Assembly (NCBI GenBank): GCA_903892355.1
Contig: CAITIE010000091.1
Coordinates: forward strand, 1 to 64,000
Length of the DNA: 64,000 nt
Direction: 5' to 3'
Source of the DNA: an uncultured Pirellula sp.
GTDB taxonomy: Bacteria; Planctomycetota; Planctomycetia; Pirellulales; Pirellulaceae
Below are positions 26,487 to 35,873 of the stretch, piece after piece (position 1 is the first letter of the stretch; each line of letters begins with the position of its first letter). Below the pieces are notes generated by a model. The model ran no database searches, was not told the origin of the DNA, and saw only the letters and a program-made list of their open reading frames with translations. Made by a program: the position numbers and the translations under genes.

Positions 26487-28838
26487 ATGAACCAATGGTG
26501 CTCGGGCACGCATGCAGCCGACACGTCAGAAGTCATCGCGCTCGACCAGCGAGCCTTGAACGCATTCTCCAATCGCTGGCTCGGCATGGCGATGCTGTTT
26601 TTTTGGCTGCAAAGTTTCTGGATAGCAAGTGGACTCGCTTGGGGTGAAGTTCCTACCGTGGCGGTGGACGCGATCTTCCCGCCGGTGCTAACCACCGTTC
26701 AGCCCAACACTATAAAAATCTCTGCAGGTCGATTCACCCAGGATATCGATGAACTGATCTTCTCCAACCCGATGATTCGCGGCACCGTCGAACCCGGCCC
26801 AAACCTCGCCATGGATAGCGAGCCTCAGAAGCAATTCGGGAGCTTCCAAGTGACCGTAGATCCTTCGGTACCTGAGGGGTACTACGAAGTATGGGCCGTT
26901 GGAAGGTATGGGGTCTCCAACGCGAGAACCATTGCAGTCGTCCACACGCCTCTCGAAGTGCTTCCGGCGAACACGGATCCCAAAAATCCACCCGAGCTCA
27001 AATCGGGGGTTTGCTATATCGGTCAAACACGCCGCAATGACCGGCAAACTTTGAAAATCGCATCAATGTCAGCTTGGCCTCGGATTGTAGTGGCCGCCGA
27101 GTCGCTCGACTCCATTGCAATACCAACCATGACGGTGATGGATTCCAAAGGACGAATGCTACAGCAACTCCGCGGGAACCGGCGTTCTCCCATCGTATTC
27201 ACCAAGCCTGCGGCGAACCAAGCGCCACCGGGCGACTTCCTGACGTTGAAGCTTTATGATTTTCTCTATCGTGGCGGGGATAGCTTTTTCTTCGCCATCG
27301 TGATCGATCCGCCTGAATCCCATCCCTTACTAAAACCATCGTCGTTGAAAACAGTTCCGTCGATTGCCATGGAAGGCCTACCAAACTGGCCGACCGTCGA
27401 TTTGAAACCGACCCCAGGTGTCCATGCGCTGGTAGCACCCGCTCCCCCGTGGGAAACGCGATTGCAAATTCCACCCAACCCAAGGATGACCGCGATTGAG
27501 TTCACGCCTGTGGAAGGACAAGCGTACGAATGCGAGGTTTTTTCGGAGGTCCTGGATCAATCGTCCGATATTCGCGCGGTAATCGATCGACCACCAGTCC
27601 TTCCTGCAGCAGAACAACTGGTCGCCATCGAAGCCGCTTTGAAGAACCCTGGTGCACCACCGAGCGATCCAGCAATGCATCAACTGATTCAATCGCACCA
27701 AGCGAGAGAACGCTCGACAGGTAGAGATGTTGTCACGATTGCTGAAGACAGTCTAGCCTCGGGCACACGAGCCGTCCGGTTTTCTTCGGCCGATCCGATC
27801 GCCATGCTTCCCGCAAGCCCCGCTGGCAAAAACCTTCGCATCACCCTCACCGATTTGAATCTTCAACCTTCCTCACCGGTTGGGACTCACGTCGTGTTGA
27901 GGGTCGGGCCTCCGATCCCGCGAGTGCACGCAATTGCATTCTGGACTCCCGACACCAACAACGCGGCACAAGCCAAAACAACAGGTGCGTTGTTGTCTCG
28001 CGGAGGGCAAATCGCCATGCACATTAGCATCCGACGCAGTGGAGGATTCGCTGGCCCCGTCTCCATCGCTGCGGAGTCACTTCCCACCGGCATTACCACA
28101 TCCCCAGCCATCATCGCACCTGGTCAATCAGAAACCCAGTTGGTCTTTTATGCAGCTGAGGATGCACCCGCATGGACCGGAGCTATCGTTCCTGTTGCGA
28201 AGCTGACCATCGACGGAAAAGAAGTTGCGGTCCCCGCTCAAGCGACCACGATCTCGGTCAATGCGAGCGGTGACCGCGGACTGCCTCAAGCCAGACGCTC
28301 GAAAGAGTTATTGCTTCGGGTAAATGATCGAGACATGGCTCCGATTCAAATCCGAATCGGGGACGGACAAGTCCTCGATGTCGCACAAGGGGCTTCTTTG
28401 AAGCTACCGGTCAAGGCGGTTCGCCGGGCCGGTGGTGAGGCGAAATGCCTACTGAGGCCTCAAAACCTCCCTCCCAAAGCGACCCTCGGCGAATTTGAAC
28501 TGGCCCCGAACGCGCTGGAAGCAGCTCCGGAACTCAAAATAGCTGCTGACGCTCCGGTTGGCGAATACACGCTATGGTTTCAAGGGGAGGTCACGGTCAA
28601 GCAGTCGCTCCATCCGGAGTCTCACGCCAGAATTGTTGCATACCGTGATCGCTTGCAATCCATGCTGGCTGATCCATCATGGAGTGGGGATCGGCCCGCA
28701 GCTGAAAAGTTAATCGTCGAAACCAACACCCGAATCGAAGCCCTAGCCAAGGAAATTGCACCTCGCGATTTCCCAACCTTCCTAACCTGTGCGCCGGTAA
28801 CAATCCGTATCGTCGCCCCTCCTGAAGCTCCTAAATAA
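26487..28838 (+). CDS. Secreted multi-Ig-like (PPC-type) protein of the DUF1501 operon
   Basis: A 783-residue protein from ATG 26487. A hydrophobic signal (MAMLFFWLQSFWIASGLAWG) follows an unusual N-terminal extension, so ATG 26586 may be the true start. The rest is beta-sandwich-like sequence: IFPPVLTTVQPNTIKISAGR, TVDPSVPEGYYEVWAVGRYGVSN (pre-peptidase-C-like), and GGFAGPVSIAAESLPTGITT (Ig-like). The final ~60 residues are helical. Planctomycetes carry such proteins between DUF1553 and WD40-cytochrome genes. No enzymatic motif is visible. Confidence 0.7.
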   Translation: MNQWCSGTHAADTSEVIALDQRALNAFSNRWLGMAMLFFWLQSFWIASGLAWGEVPTVAVDAIFPPVLTTVQPNTIKISAGRFTQDIDELIFSNPMIRGTVEPGPNLAMDSEPQKQFGSFQVTVDPSVPEGYYEVWAVGRYGVSNARTIAVVHTPLEVLPANTDPKNPPELKSGVCYIGQTRRNDRQTLKIASMSAWPRIVVAAESLDSIAIPTMTVMDSKGRMLQQLRGNRRSPIVFTKPAANQAPPGDFLTLKLYDFLYRGGDSFFFAIVIDPPESHPLLKPSSLKTVPSIAMEGLPNWPTVDLKPTPGVHALVAPAPPWETRLQIPPNPRMTAIEFTPVEGQAYECEVFSEVLDQSSDIRAVIDRPPVLPAAEQLVAIEAALKNPGAPPSDPAMHQLIQSHQARERSTGRDVVTIAEDSLASGTRAVRFSSADPIAMLPASPAGKNLRITLTDLNLQPSSPVGTHVVLRVGPPIPRVHAIAFWTPDTNNAAQAKTTGALLSRGGQIAMHISIRRSGGFAGPVSIAAESLPTGITTSPAIIAPGQSETQLVFYAAEDAPAWTGAIVPVAKLTIDGKEVAVPAQATTISVNASGDRGLPQARRSKELLLRVNDRDMAPIQIRIGDGQVLDVAQGASLKLPVKAVRRAGGEAKCLLRPQNLPPKATLGEFELAPNALEAAPELKIAADAPVGEYTLWFQGEVTVKQSLHPESHARIVAYRDRLQSMLADPSWSGDRPAAEKLIVETNTRIEALAKEIAPRDFPTFLTCAPVTIRIVAPPEAPK

Positions 28839-28916
28839 ATCCGATGCTCGCCAGGTAACCGGCGTCTACCGACCCGTCAGCCTGCGACATTCCTTTTGAC
28901 CGGGGATTATCCCATC

Positions 28917-31790
28917 ATGAACCATTGTTTTTCCTCGCCGCGACGTGCATTGTGCAACGCGACAACCGCGCTGCCTGCCAACCGCATCGCGATTTTGGCG
29001 TTGGCGATTCTATCGGCCGTCGTCCCAGGTTCGACCGTTATTGCCCAAGAAGCCCCTGCCCCCAAAGATTTTGCGAACCATGTACTGCCACTCCTTCGGG
29101 CGAACTGCATCGCATGCCACAACGTCCAAAAGGCGGAGGGTGGGTTGAATCTAGAATCCCTCGATATGCTCATGAAGGGTGGGGATAGCGGTCCATCTTT
29201 GGTCGTAGGAAAAGGTGCAGAAAGCGAATTGCTTCGCCGAGTTCAAGCGACCGACGAATCGATGATGCCTCCCGAAAAGAATGCGGTTGGAGCCAAGCGA
29301 TTGTCGCCCGAAGAGATCGCGATGGTCAGCGGATGGGTCGACGCAGGCGCGATCGCTGGAACGGCCAAGCCGACGGCATCGATGCAATGGAAACAAGTCC
29401 CCGATTCGGTGCGGCCGATGTACGCGCTCGATGCTACCGCCGATGGTCAATTTGTCGTCGCGGGACGAGGCAATCAAGCGACCGTTTATCGTTGGCCAGC
29501 CATCGATGCTGGAGCAAGCGTCTTTCCATTAGTCGATCCTGCAGTCCAAACGCAGTTGCAAACCCAGCTTCCGGTTACCCATTTGGATTTGATTCAATCG
29601 ATCGCAATCAGTCCCGATGGGATGCGCGTTGCGACCGGAGGCTTTCGAGACATCAAAATTTGGAAACGCAATGTTGGTCCGATCGAAGATGGAGTCGTCG
29701 CACCCCTTCGCGGATCCCATCTCTTGGCTACATCCCCGAATGGCGTGATGGTCGCCAAGGCCACACGCGCGTCAAGCCTTGAGGTAGTCCGCATCGATCG
29801 GTCAGCGACGTCCCATCAACTCGAATGCCCCAGCGTCGTGACCGGATTGGCATGGTCCGCTGACAATACTCGATTGATCGTCAGCACCGAGGATGCATCT
29901 GTGTACCTGTTTGCCATCGAACCGAATGAAACGGGAACACCGCTTGCCATCAAGCCTACGTTTAGTCAAAAACTTGAGCAACCACTTCGAGGGATTGTCA
30001 TTCCCGATGCGCAGTCCTTGGTCGGTATCACCCCTGAGAAGAAACTCCAGTGGTGGACAATTACTGTCGCAACCCCCGAAGCCCCCTCGGTAGCAACTAA
30101 GATCGAGCGATTGGGAGATGTTGCCGATATCGTTTCATTGGCGAGGTACGATGAGGCGAACACGCCGCGTGTCGCGGTGGCCACAGGGGATGGCAACATT
30201 CGGATCGTGGTTGCGACCGATGGTGCGATCCTGCGAACGATGAATCACGGCAGCCCTGTCGTTCAAGTGGTAGCATCAAGCGACAACACCAAACTTGCTT
30301 CGGTAGGTGCCGACGGTTCTGTCAAAGCATGGAACACCGCCGATGGAAACATGCTTTGGGAACAAAAGATCGACTTCGATACCCAGCGCAAAATGGATCT
30401 CGCTGAGGTGTTGGCTGCACGGCAAAAGTCCAAAGTCGATCGCGCGAACGCCAAGATTCCCGAGCTTGAGAAAGCCAAGCAAGCGGAAATGGAGGCGCAC
30501 GGCAAACTGCAAACGTCACGCAACCAGATCAACGAGGAACTGGCCAAGAAGCAAACTGAACTGGAAGCGAACAACAAAATGGTTACCGATGGTGAAGCAG
30601 CCATGGTTGCCGCCAAAGCCGCCATCGAAGAAGCGATGAAGAAAGCCGAACAGGCACAGAAGGACTTGGAGGCGAAAAAGACTCAACAACTCGCGGCTCA
30701 AAAGGCCAAGGCGGATGTCGAGGCGAAACTGATGACGATGGACAAAACCATCGTCGGAGCCACTCAGGCCATCGAGCGAGCAGCTGCGAACCTTTCTCAG
30801 TTCCAAGCGTCGATCGAGAAAGAAAAGCTGCGGCTGACGGAGTTGGAACAACTCGCTTCACAGACCAAAGCTGCCGTGCCAAACGTTCCAGCAACACGGT
30901 TGGCCTTCACCGCCGATAACAAGGGAGTGATCACATCCCACGCCGATGGCACTCTCCATTTGGTTCGAAGCGATAAAGGCATCCAGCAGACGGTGCTGGC
31001 TGGCGGGGTTCCCAATTTCAACACACTCGCGATGACTGCGACCGGTTGGATTCTCGGGGGGGCGGAAGACGGCCGAGTGATCGCATGGGACTGGGGAAAT
31101 CGATGGTCGCTCGAACGAGCCATCGGGAACGCCAATGAATCTCCGTTCAGTGACCGCATCACCGCCATGGATTGGAGCGAGGATGGCCAAACACTCGTCG
31201 CCGGCAGCGGTGCCCCAAGCCGATTCGGCGAATTGAAATTGATTCGGGTAGCTGACGGTGCCATCGTCAAAGATTGGGGACAAGTCCACAGCGATACGAT
31301 CCTAGTCGCGCGGTTCTCTCCCGATGGCACCATGGTCGCAACAGGTGGTGCTGATAAACTGCTCCGTCTGCATCGGGTCGATTCTGATGCACCGGTCCGA
31401 ACCTTGGAGGGACACACCCACCACGTATTGGGAGTTGCGTGGCATGACGATGGGCACCTTTTGGCAAGCTCCAGCGCTGACAACACGATCAAAGTTTGGG
31501 ATGTTGAAACAGGCACGTCGACCAGGACAATCCCAGGTTTTGGCAAGGAAGTAACCGCGTTGGCATTTGTGGGCCGCACCAACCAAATCGTATCCTCGTC
31601 CGCCGATCAGCAGACGCGTGTGCACGATGTCACCAACGGTGGTCTCGTACGGGCCATCGGTGGGCCGAGCGATGCGGTATACTGCGCCGTGGTTGCAGGT
31701 AAAACACCTGTAGCGTTCGCTGGCGGCCAAGACGGAGTATTGTGGATTTGGCAAATCGACAACGGTCAAGCGCTTCAGCAAATCAAGTAA
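28917..31790 (+). CDS. c-type cytochrome (PSCyt1)-WD40 protein with coiled coil
   Basis: A 957-residue protein. A signal peptide (IAILALAILSAVVPGSTVIAQ) leads into a PSCyt1 domain with the heme motif CIACH and the family tail SMMPPEKNAVGAKRLSPEE. An N-terminal WD40 propeller follows (IAISPDGMRVATGGFRDIKIW, SVGADGSVKAW). Next is a ~150-residue Lys/Glu/Ala-rich coiled coil (around residues 495-645), and a second set of WD40 repeats (DRITAMDWSEDGQTLVAGSG, VARFSPDGTMVATGGADKLL, LASSSADNTIKVWDVETG). It completes the DUF1501 operon. ATG 28917 is preferred over a TTG at 28896. Confidence 0.88.
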   Translation: MNHCFSSPRRALCNATTALPANRIAILALAILSAVVPGSTVIAQEAPAPKDFANHVLPLLRANCIACHNVQKAEGGLNLESLDMLMKGGDSGPSLVVGKGAESELLRRVQATDESMMPPEKNAVGAKRLSPEEIAMVSGWVDAGAIAGTAKPTASMQWKQVPDSVRPMYALDATADGQFVVAGRGNQATVYRWPAIDAGASVFPLVDPAVQTQLQTQLPVTHLDLIQSIAISPDGMRVATGGFRDIKIWKRNVGPIEDGVVAPLRGSHLLATSPNGVMVAKATRASSLEVVRIDRSATSHQLECPSVVTGLAWSADNTRLIVSTEDASVYLFAIEPNETGTPLAIKPTFSQKLEQPLRGIVIPDAQSLVGITPEKKLQWWTITVATPEAPSVATKIERLGDVADIVSLARYDEANTPRVAVATGDGNIRIVVATDGAILRTMNHGSPVVQVVASSDNTKLASVGADGSVKAWNTADGNMLWEQKIDFDTQRKMDLAEVLAARQKSKVDRANAKIPELEKAKQAEMEAHGKLQTSRNQINEELAKKQTELEANNKMVTDGEAAMVAAKAAIEEAMKKAEQAQKDLEAKKTQQLAAQKAKADVEAKLMTMDKTIVGATQAIERAAANLSQFQASIEKEKLRLTELEQLASQTKAAVPNVPATRLAFTADNKGVITSHADGTLHLVRSDKGIQQTVLAGGVPNFNTLAMTATGWILGGAEDGRVIAWDWGNRWSLERAIGNANESPFSDRITAMDWSEDGQTLVAGSGAPSRFGELKLIRVADGAIVKDWGQVHSDTILVARFSPDGTMVATGGADKLLRLHRVDSDAPVRTLEGHTHHVLGVAWHDDGHLLASSSADNTIKVWDVETGTSTRTIPGFGKEVTALAFVGRTNQIVSSSADQQTRVHDVTNGGLVRAIGGPSDAVYCAVVAGKTPVAFAGGQDGVLWIWQIDNGQALQQIK

Positions 31791-31906
31791 TCCACGGGTA
31801 GCTAGCGAACCAACCTAGCGAAGCAATGTTGAATCCACCCCAAGAACTGCGGATGGGTGCTGCCGTGTGATGCACTCTTACGCACTAGGAAAGGAATAGG
31901 ATCAGG

Positions 31907-32764
31907 ATGGTCAAGCTAGGCGCTCACATGAGTATCGCCGGAGGGTATTACAAAGCGGTGGATGCCGCTGCGGAACTCGAAATGGATGTGGTCCAGTTGT
32001 TCACCAAGAACAACAATCAGTGGGCTGCAAAACCGATTACCGAGAATGAGGCTAAGCAGTTCGCCGACTCGTTAGCGACGACCGGCATCACCAACCCACT
32101 CGCTCATGCGTCGTATTTGATCAACCTGGCTTCGCCCAAACAAGAACTCTGGGAGAAGAGCATCGATGCCATGATCATTGAGTGGCAACGGGCCGAACTG
32201 CTCGGACTCGATGGCGTTGTGATGCATCCAGGAGCTTTTGTCGATTCCAGTGAGGAACAAGGACTTCAGCGGATCGCTGAAGCGATCGATAGGATTTACG
32301 AAAAGGTCGCGCCTAAAAAAGCGTGGTTGCTGCTAGAGAATACCGCCGGACAAGGCTCATGCCTCGGTTGGAACATGTCACAACTGGAATGGTTGCTGCA
32401 GAGGTCTGGATCCCCAAAGATGGTCGGTGTGTGCCTGGACACCTGCCATGCTCATGCCGCCGGCTATGATTTCTCGACCGAGAGCGGCTTCAAAGATTGG
32501 GAACGCGATGCCAAAAAACACGGTATCCTCGACGCCATCCGAGCCCTCCATTTGAACGACAGCAAGAAAGGTTGCGGCTCGCGTGTGGATCGCCATGAAC
32601 ACATCGGTCTCGGTACGATCGGCCGCGAAGGATTCGTTCGCGTCCTCAATCACCGCGTCCTGAAGCAACTCCCCATGTATCTGGAAACGGAAAAAGAAGA
32701 TACCGAAGAGGGGGAACCCTGGGACGCAGTCAACCTTCGCGTCCTGCGTGAACTCGCCTCGTAA
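31907..32764 (+). CDS. nfo: Endonuclease IV (AP endonuclease)
   Basis: A 285-residue TIM-barrel AP endonuclease (Nfo). It hydrolyses the 5' phosphodiester at abasic sites in base-excision repair. Metal-binding blocks are recognisable: LGAHMSIAGG, HASYLINLASP, VMHPGAF, LLENTAGQG, GVCLDTCHAHAAGYD, ALHLNDSKKG and DRHEHIGLG. Length matches the family. AAGGAATAGG precedes the ATG. It stands alone between the DUF1501 operon and hipBA. Confidence 0.95.
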   Translation: MVKLGAHMSIAGGYYKAVDAAAELEMDVVQLFTKNNNQWAAKPITENEAKQFADSLATTGITNPLAHASYLINLASPKQELWEKSIDAMIIEWQRAELLGLDGVVMHPGAFVDSSEEQGLQRIAEAIDRIYEKVAPKKAWLLLENTAGQGSCLGWNMSQLEWLLQRSGSPKMVGVCLDTCHAHAAGYDFSTESGFKDWERDAKKHGILDAIRALHLNDSKKGCGSRVDRHEHIGLGTIGREGFVRVLNHRVLKQLPMYLETEKEDTEEGEPWDAVNLRVLRELAS

Positions 32765-32836
32765 ACCACTGGCTTTCTCTCGTTTTTAGGCAAATGCACC
32801 GGGATAAACCCTCGTCTCTACGGGTGATACGGGCCA

Positions 32837-32949
32837 ATCCCGAACGGGAAAATCCAGCTTGACTCCCCCCCAATCGCGGCCTAGATTTCCCGAGCGGGAA
32901 TAACCGTCCGAAAGAGGGCTGGGACAGCCCCATTTTTCCCGAGCGGGAA
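32837..32949. promoter_or_regulatory. Three TTCCCG-N2-CGGGAA palindromes upstream of hipB
   Basis: ATCCCGAACGGGAA (32837-32850), TTCCCGAGCGGGAA (32887-32900) and TTCCCGAGCGGGAA (32936-32949) are near-identical inverted repeats spaced 50 and 49 bp apart. The last ends 26 bp before the hipB ATG. By analogy with HipB autoregulation these are probably cognate operators for the HTH protein encoded next; the binding is inferred. Confidence 0.8.
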
Positions 32950-32975
32950 TGTCAGTCACGTAAGGAGGGCAGGGG

Positions 32976-33227
32976 ATGACCAGAGTAACTCAAGCGGAAG
33001 ATATTGGCCAATTGGTCCGCCAACGGCGCAGGGAGGCTGGATTAACGCTCAAGGATGCGGCGGGAATGGCGGGCGTAGGCGTTCGTTTTCTATCGGAATT
33101 GGAACGAGGCAAATCCACGTTGCAACTGGGGTTGGTGATCGAAGTGCTACAACTGTTCGGGTTGGAGCTTTATGTTCAATCACGTGGTGAACACAAAGAC
33201 GGCTCAAACCGTGGTGAACCGAAATGA
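32976..33227 (+). CDS. hipB: HipB-like HTH antitoxin/repressor
   Basis: An 83-residue XRE-type helix-turn-helix protein: IGQLVRQRRREAGLTLKDAAGMAGVGVRFLSELERGK spans the five-helix domain. GGAGG lies 8-10 nt upstream of the ATG. Its stop overlaps the hipA-like start by 4 bp. It presumably binds the three upstream palindromes and represses the operon together with HipA. Confidence 0.88.
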   Translation: MTRVTQAEDIGQLVRQRRREAGLTLKDAAGMAGVGVRFLSELERGKSTLQLGLVIEVLQLFGLELYVQSRGEHKDGSNRGEPK

Positions 33228-34492
33228 GTGAAACTCTTTACGTTCATTATCAGCAGTCAGTGAAGCGGTCCAGCAAGGTTGGAGAAATCACACTCACCGA
33301 AGCTTCGAAAATTCATTTCCGGTACAGCAGTAACTGGCTCGCTTCGACCACATCGTTCCCGATCTCTATTTCATTGCCGCTCGACGGAGCGACTTCGGAG
33401 AATGCGAGCCATCATTTCTTTGCGAATCTCTTGCCGGAAGCAAACGTTCGGCAGCAGATTTGCAAATCGCTCGGCATCTCCAATGGAAATGATTTTCAGT
33501 TGCTCAAGGCGATTGGAGGGGATTGTGCGGGAGCATTGAAAATTACCACAACTGACGAAATCGCATCCCCGACGGCGGTTCCCAATTACGAAGAAGTGAC
33601 CGAATCGCAATTAGCGCAATGGTCGATCGGCTCACCAGATGCATTCGCCGCAGTGACGGGCCTCAACGAAGTTCGTCTATCCCTCGCTGGCGCCCAAGAC
33701 AAACTTCCAGTCCATATCGAGGGGGATCGCGTATCAGTTCCTCGCGGTGATGCCCCGAGCACCCACATCCTGAAATTCGCATCTCCTTTTTACTCGCATC
33801 TCCCTGAGAACGAGACTTTCGTCAGCATGCTCGCAACCGAGATTGGGCTACCGACCGCTCCCGTGAGTTTGCGAAAAACGGAACGAGCAAGCATTGCGAT
33901 CATCACCCGATACGATCGGTTCGAGCGCGATGGGGTCGACTGCCGACTCCATCAAGAGGACTTCTGTCAGGCGTTGGGGATCAGTCCCCTCAACAAGTAC
34001 GAGAAGGAAGGTGGTCCTCGTTTTCAACAATGCGCGGAGATCCTTCGTCGGCATGCTTCGTTCCCACTGGTCGAGCTTCAGAAACTCATGCAGTGGGGCC
34101 TGTTCAATTTGCTCGTCGGCAATGCGGATGCTCATGGAAAGAACCTATCGCTCCTCTACGATGAGCAAGGCGGGATCCGTTTGGCCCCTTTTTACGACTT
34201 GGTTTGCACACGCAATTACAAGCGGATTGCACGGGACATGGCGATGGGCTATGGGGGCATGTTCGACCCGGATTTGGTCAGCTCCGAGCATCTCGACACG
34301 TTTGCGAGAGATATCGGGATCCGTCCCAATTTAGTGGCCCGCGAATTGGACGAGATGATGGACCGAGTGACTTCTGGGCTGGCGAAAGTCGCAGCCAATT
34401 TTGCCGAGGGGTTTGGCAAGTCTCCCGTTTTGGAGCGACTTCCAATCGTGATTCGAAAGCAGATCAGGCGAGTACGCAGTCAGCGAAAATAA
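33224..34492 (+). CDS. hipA: HipA-like Ser/Thr kinase toxin
   Basis: A 422-residue HipA family kinase. The N-terminal Couple_hipA domain (LYVHYQQSVKRSSKVGEI...) is followed by the kinase core: LSLAGAQDKLPV (nucleotide-binding and activation segment), LVGNADAHGKNLSLL with the catalytic Asp, and LAPFYDLVCT with the metal-binding Asp. In characterised systems HipA phosphorylates a tRNA synthetase and causes growth arrest. It appears intact and coupled to hipB by a 4-bp overlap. The specific target here is unknown. Confidence 0.9.
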   Translation: MSETLYVHYQQSVKRSSKVGEITLTEASKIHFRYSSNWLASTTSFPISISLPLDGATSENASHHFFANLLPEANVRQQICKSLGISNGNDFQLLKAIGGDCAGALKITTTDEIASPTAVPNYEEVTESQLAQWSIGSPDAFAAVTGLNEVRLSLAGAQDKLPVHIEGDRVSVPRGDAPSTHILKFASPFYSHLPENETFVSMLATEIGLPTAPVSLRKTERASIAIITRYDRFERDGVDCRLHQEDFCQALGISPLNKYEKEGGPRFQQCAEILRRHASFPLVELQKLMQWGLFNLLVGNADAHGKNLSLLYDEQGGIRLAPFYDLVCTRNYKRIARDMAMGYGGMFDPDLVSSEHLDTFARDIGIRPNLVARELDEMMDRVTSGLAKVAANFAEGFGKSPVLERLPIVIRKQIRRVRSQRK

Positions 34493-34495
34493 AAA

Positions 34496-34518
34496 ACGAC
34501 GCGAGGTTTTCGCGTCGT
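34496..34518 (-). terminator. Terminator hairpin between hipA and rpsG
   Basis: ACGACGCGA (34496-34504) pairs perfectly with TCGCGTCGT (34510-34518) around a 5-nt loop. Read on the minus strand it is followed by TTTTTTATTTT, a good rho-independent terminator for the rpsL-rpsG transcript. It may also end hipA transcription from the other side, though the plus-strand T-run is weaker. Confidence 0.75.
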
Positions 34519-34566
34519 CTTGAGTTTAATCGAGGGCCGCTGGAAGTCGCGGTAAGCCTTGCGAAA

Positions 34567-35037
34567 CTACCAAGCAAAGTGAGCGAAGGCCTTGTTCGCA
34601 TCCGCCATGCGGTGGGTGTTCTCACGCTTGGTGATTGCGGTACCTTCTTTGCGGTATGCTGCCATCAATTCATCAGCCAACTTCGTTGCGGTAGCTCGGC
34701 CCTTCTTTTCACGGACGGCGCCGAGGATCCAACGGAAGGCCAACGATTGCTGGCGATTCTTATTGACTTGCATGGGAACTTGGTAGGAAGCACCACCGAC
34801 CCGCTTGGATCGAACTTCGATGTACGGTTTCACGTTCTCGATCGCTTGTTCGAAAACTTCGACCGATGGACGGTCCTTGATCTTCTCCGAGATCTCATCG
34901 AGTGCGTCGTAGAAGACGTTGTAGGCAACTGTCTTCTTGCCATCATACATCAAGCAATTGACGAACTTAGCGACCAACATCGAGTTGTGTCGAGGATCAG
35001 GACGGAGGGTTGTACGTGAAGCGGTGATCTTGCCCAT
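34567..35037 (-). CDS. rpsG: 30S ribosomal protein S7
   Basis: A 156-residue S7, the primary assembly protein of the 30S head that binds the 3' domain of 16S rRNA. Characteristic stretches are [45 protein letters not shown] and [16 protein letters not shown]-like [20 protein letters not shown]. Length is as expected. It lies 156 bp downstream of rpsL on the same strand, and a terminator follows instead of fusA. Confidence 0.97.
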   Translation of the reverse strand: MGKITASRTTLRPDPRHNSMLVAKFVNCLMYDGKKTVAYNVFYDALDEISEKIKDRPSVEVFEQAIENVKPYIEVRSKRVGGASYQVPMQVNKNRQQSLAFRWILGAVREKKGRATATKLADELMAAYRKEGTAITKRENTHRMADANKAFAHFAW

Positions 35038-35193
35038 AGCGAAACAGATATTGGATCTAAGTTGGGATGGATTGGTTTGGTCGCAGTGCCCGAACCGAGG
35101 GAATCGGTTTGGACGGATGTATTCAAGGTTGAATTTGGTAGCGAGTCACGGAATTACTGTATTGCTGTGATCGCCCGAGTGGATCGCGAAGAA

Positions 35194-35562
35194 CTAGGCC
35201 TTCTTCGCGCCGTAGCGGCTACGGGATTGCTTTCTTCCGTTCACACCGAGCGTATCGCGGCAACCGCGGACGACTTGGTAACGAACCCCTGGAAGGTCAC
35301 GCACACGACCACCGCGGATCAAAACGATCGAGTGCTCTTGAAGATTGTGGCCTTCACCTGGAATGTACACAGTGACTTCTTTGCCGTTGCTCAAACGCAC
35401 CCGGGTGATCTTTCGGAGAGCCGAGTTCGGCTTCTTTGGGGTCATCGTACGAACGATCAAGCAGACACCTTGCTTTTGCGGGCATCGCTCGAGCACAGGG
35501 CTTTTGGTGGACTTACGTTGAACTACGCGGTTGCGACGAACCAATTGATTGATGGTTGGCAT
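35194..35562 (-). CDS. rpsL: 30S ribosomal protein S12
   Basis: A 122-residue S12 from [10 protein letters not shown] at 35562. It contains the decoding-centre loops [18 protein letters not shown] and [27 protein letters not shown], ending [11 protein letters not shown]. The Lys in TPKKPNSA is the classical streptomycin-resistance position and reads as wild type. The frame stays open upstream to 35781 across the tRNA gene, which is clearly not coding. Confidence 0.98.
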   Translation of the reverse strand: MPTINQLVRRNRVVQRKSTKSPVLERCPQKQGVCLIVRTMTPKKPNSALRKITRVRLSNGKEVTVYIPGEGHNLQEHSIVLIRGGRVRDLPGVRYQVVRGCRDTLGVNGRKQSRSRYGAKKA

Positions 35563-35612
35563 ACGATTTCGGTCGGAGGTATCCTCGAAAAAACAGCAAA
35601 AATGTCGTTTAG

Positions 35613-35695
35613 TACCAAAGGTGGGAGTCGAACCCACACGTCCTTGCGGACACAGGATTTTGAGTCCAGCGCGTCTGCCATTCCGCCACTTTGGC
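35613..35695 (-). tRNA. tRNA-Leu(CAA)
   Basis: An 83-nt class II tRNA on the minus strand, just upstream of rpsL. The acceptor GCCAAAG pairs with CTTTGGT, the D-loop contains GGAATGGCAGACGCG, the anticodon loop CTCAAAA gives anticodon CAA, a variable arm TGTCCGCAAGGACG and T-loop GTTCGAC follow. One T-T mismatch is seen in the anticodon stem (CTGGA/TCCTG). Confidence 0.92.
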
Positions 35696-35873
35696 ATTAC
35701 TTTCGTCGCTAAATTTAGCAATGAAAATAGGGGTGAAAGTGTACCTATGGACCCCGCAATCCGACAAGTCCATAAGTTCACAATTCGTCGAAAAAGCTAC
35801 CCTAGTCCGACCGGCCCGCCCTGACCAGCTCCCCTAAGTTGCCGAAACCCTTTACCCCGAAACACTTACATCC

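Noticed and set aside
35549-35824. Plus-strand frame across tRNA-Leu
   Set aside because: It is a chance translation of a tRNA gene ([26 protein letters not shown] is the usual artefact).
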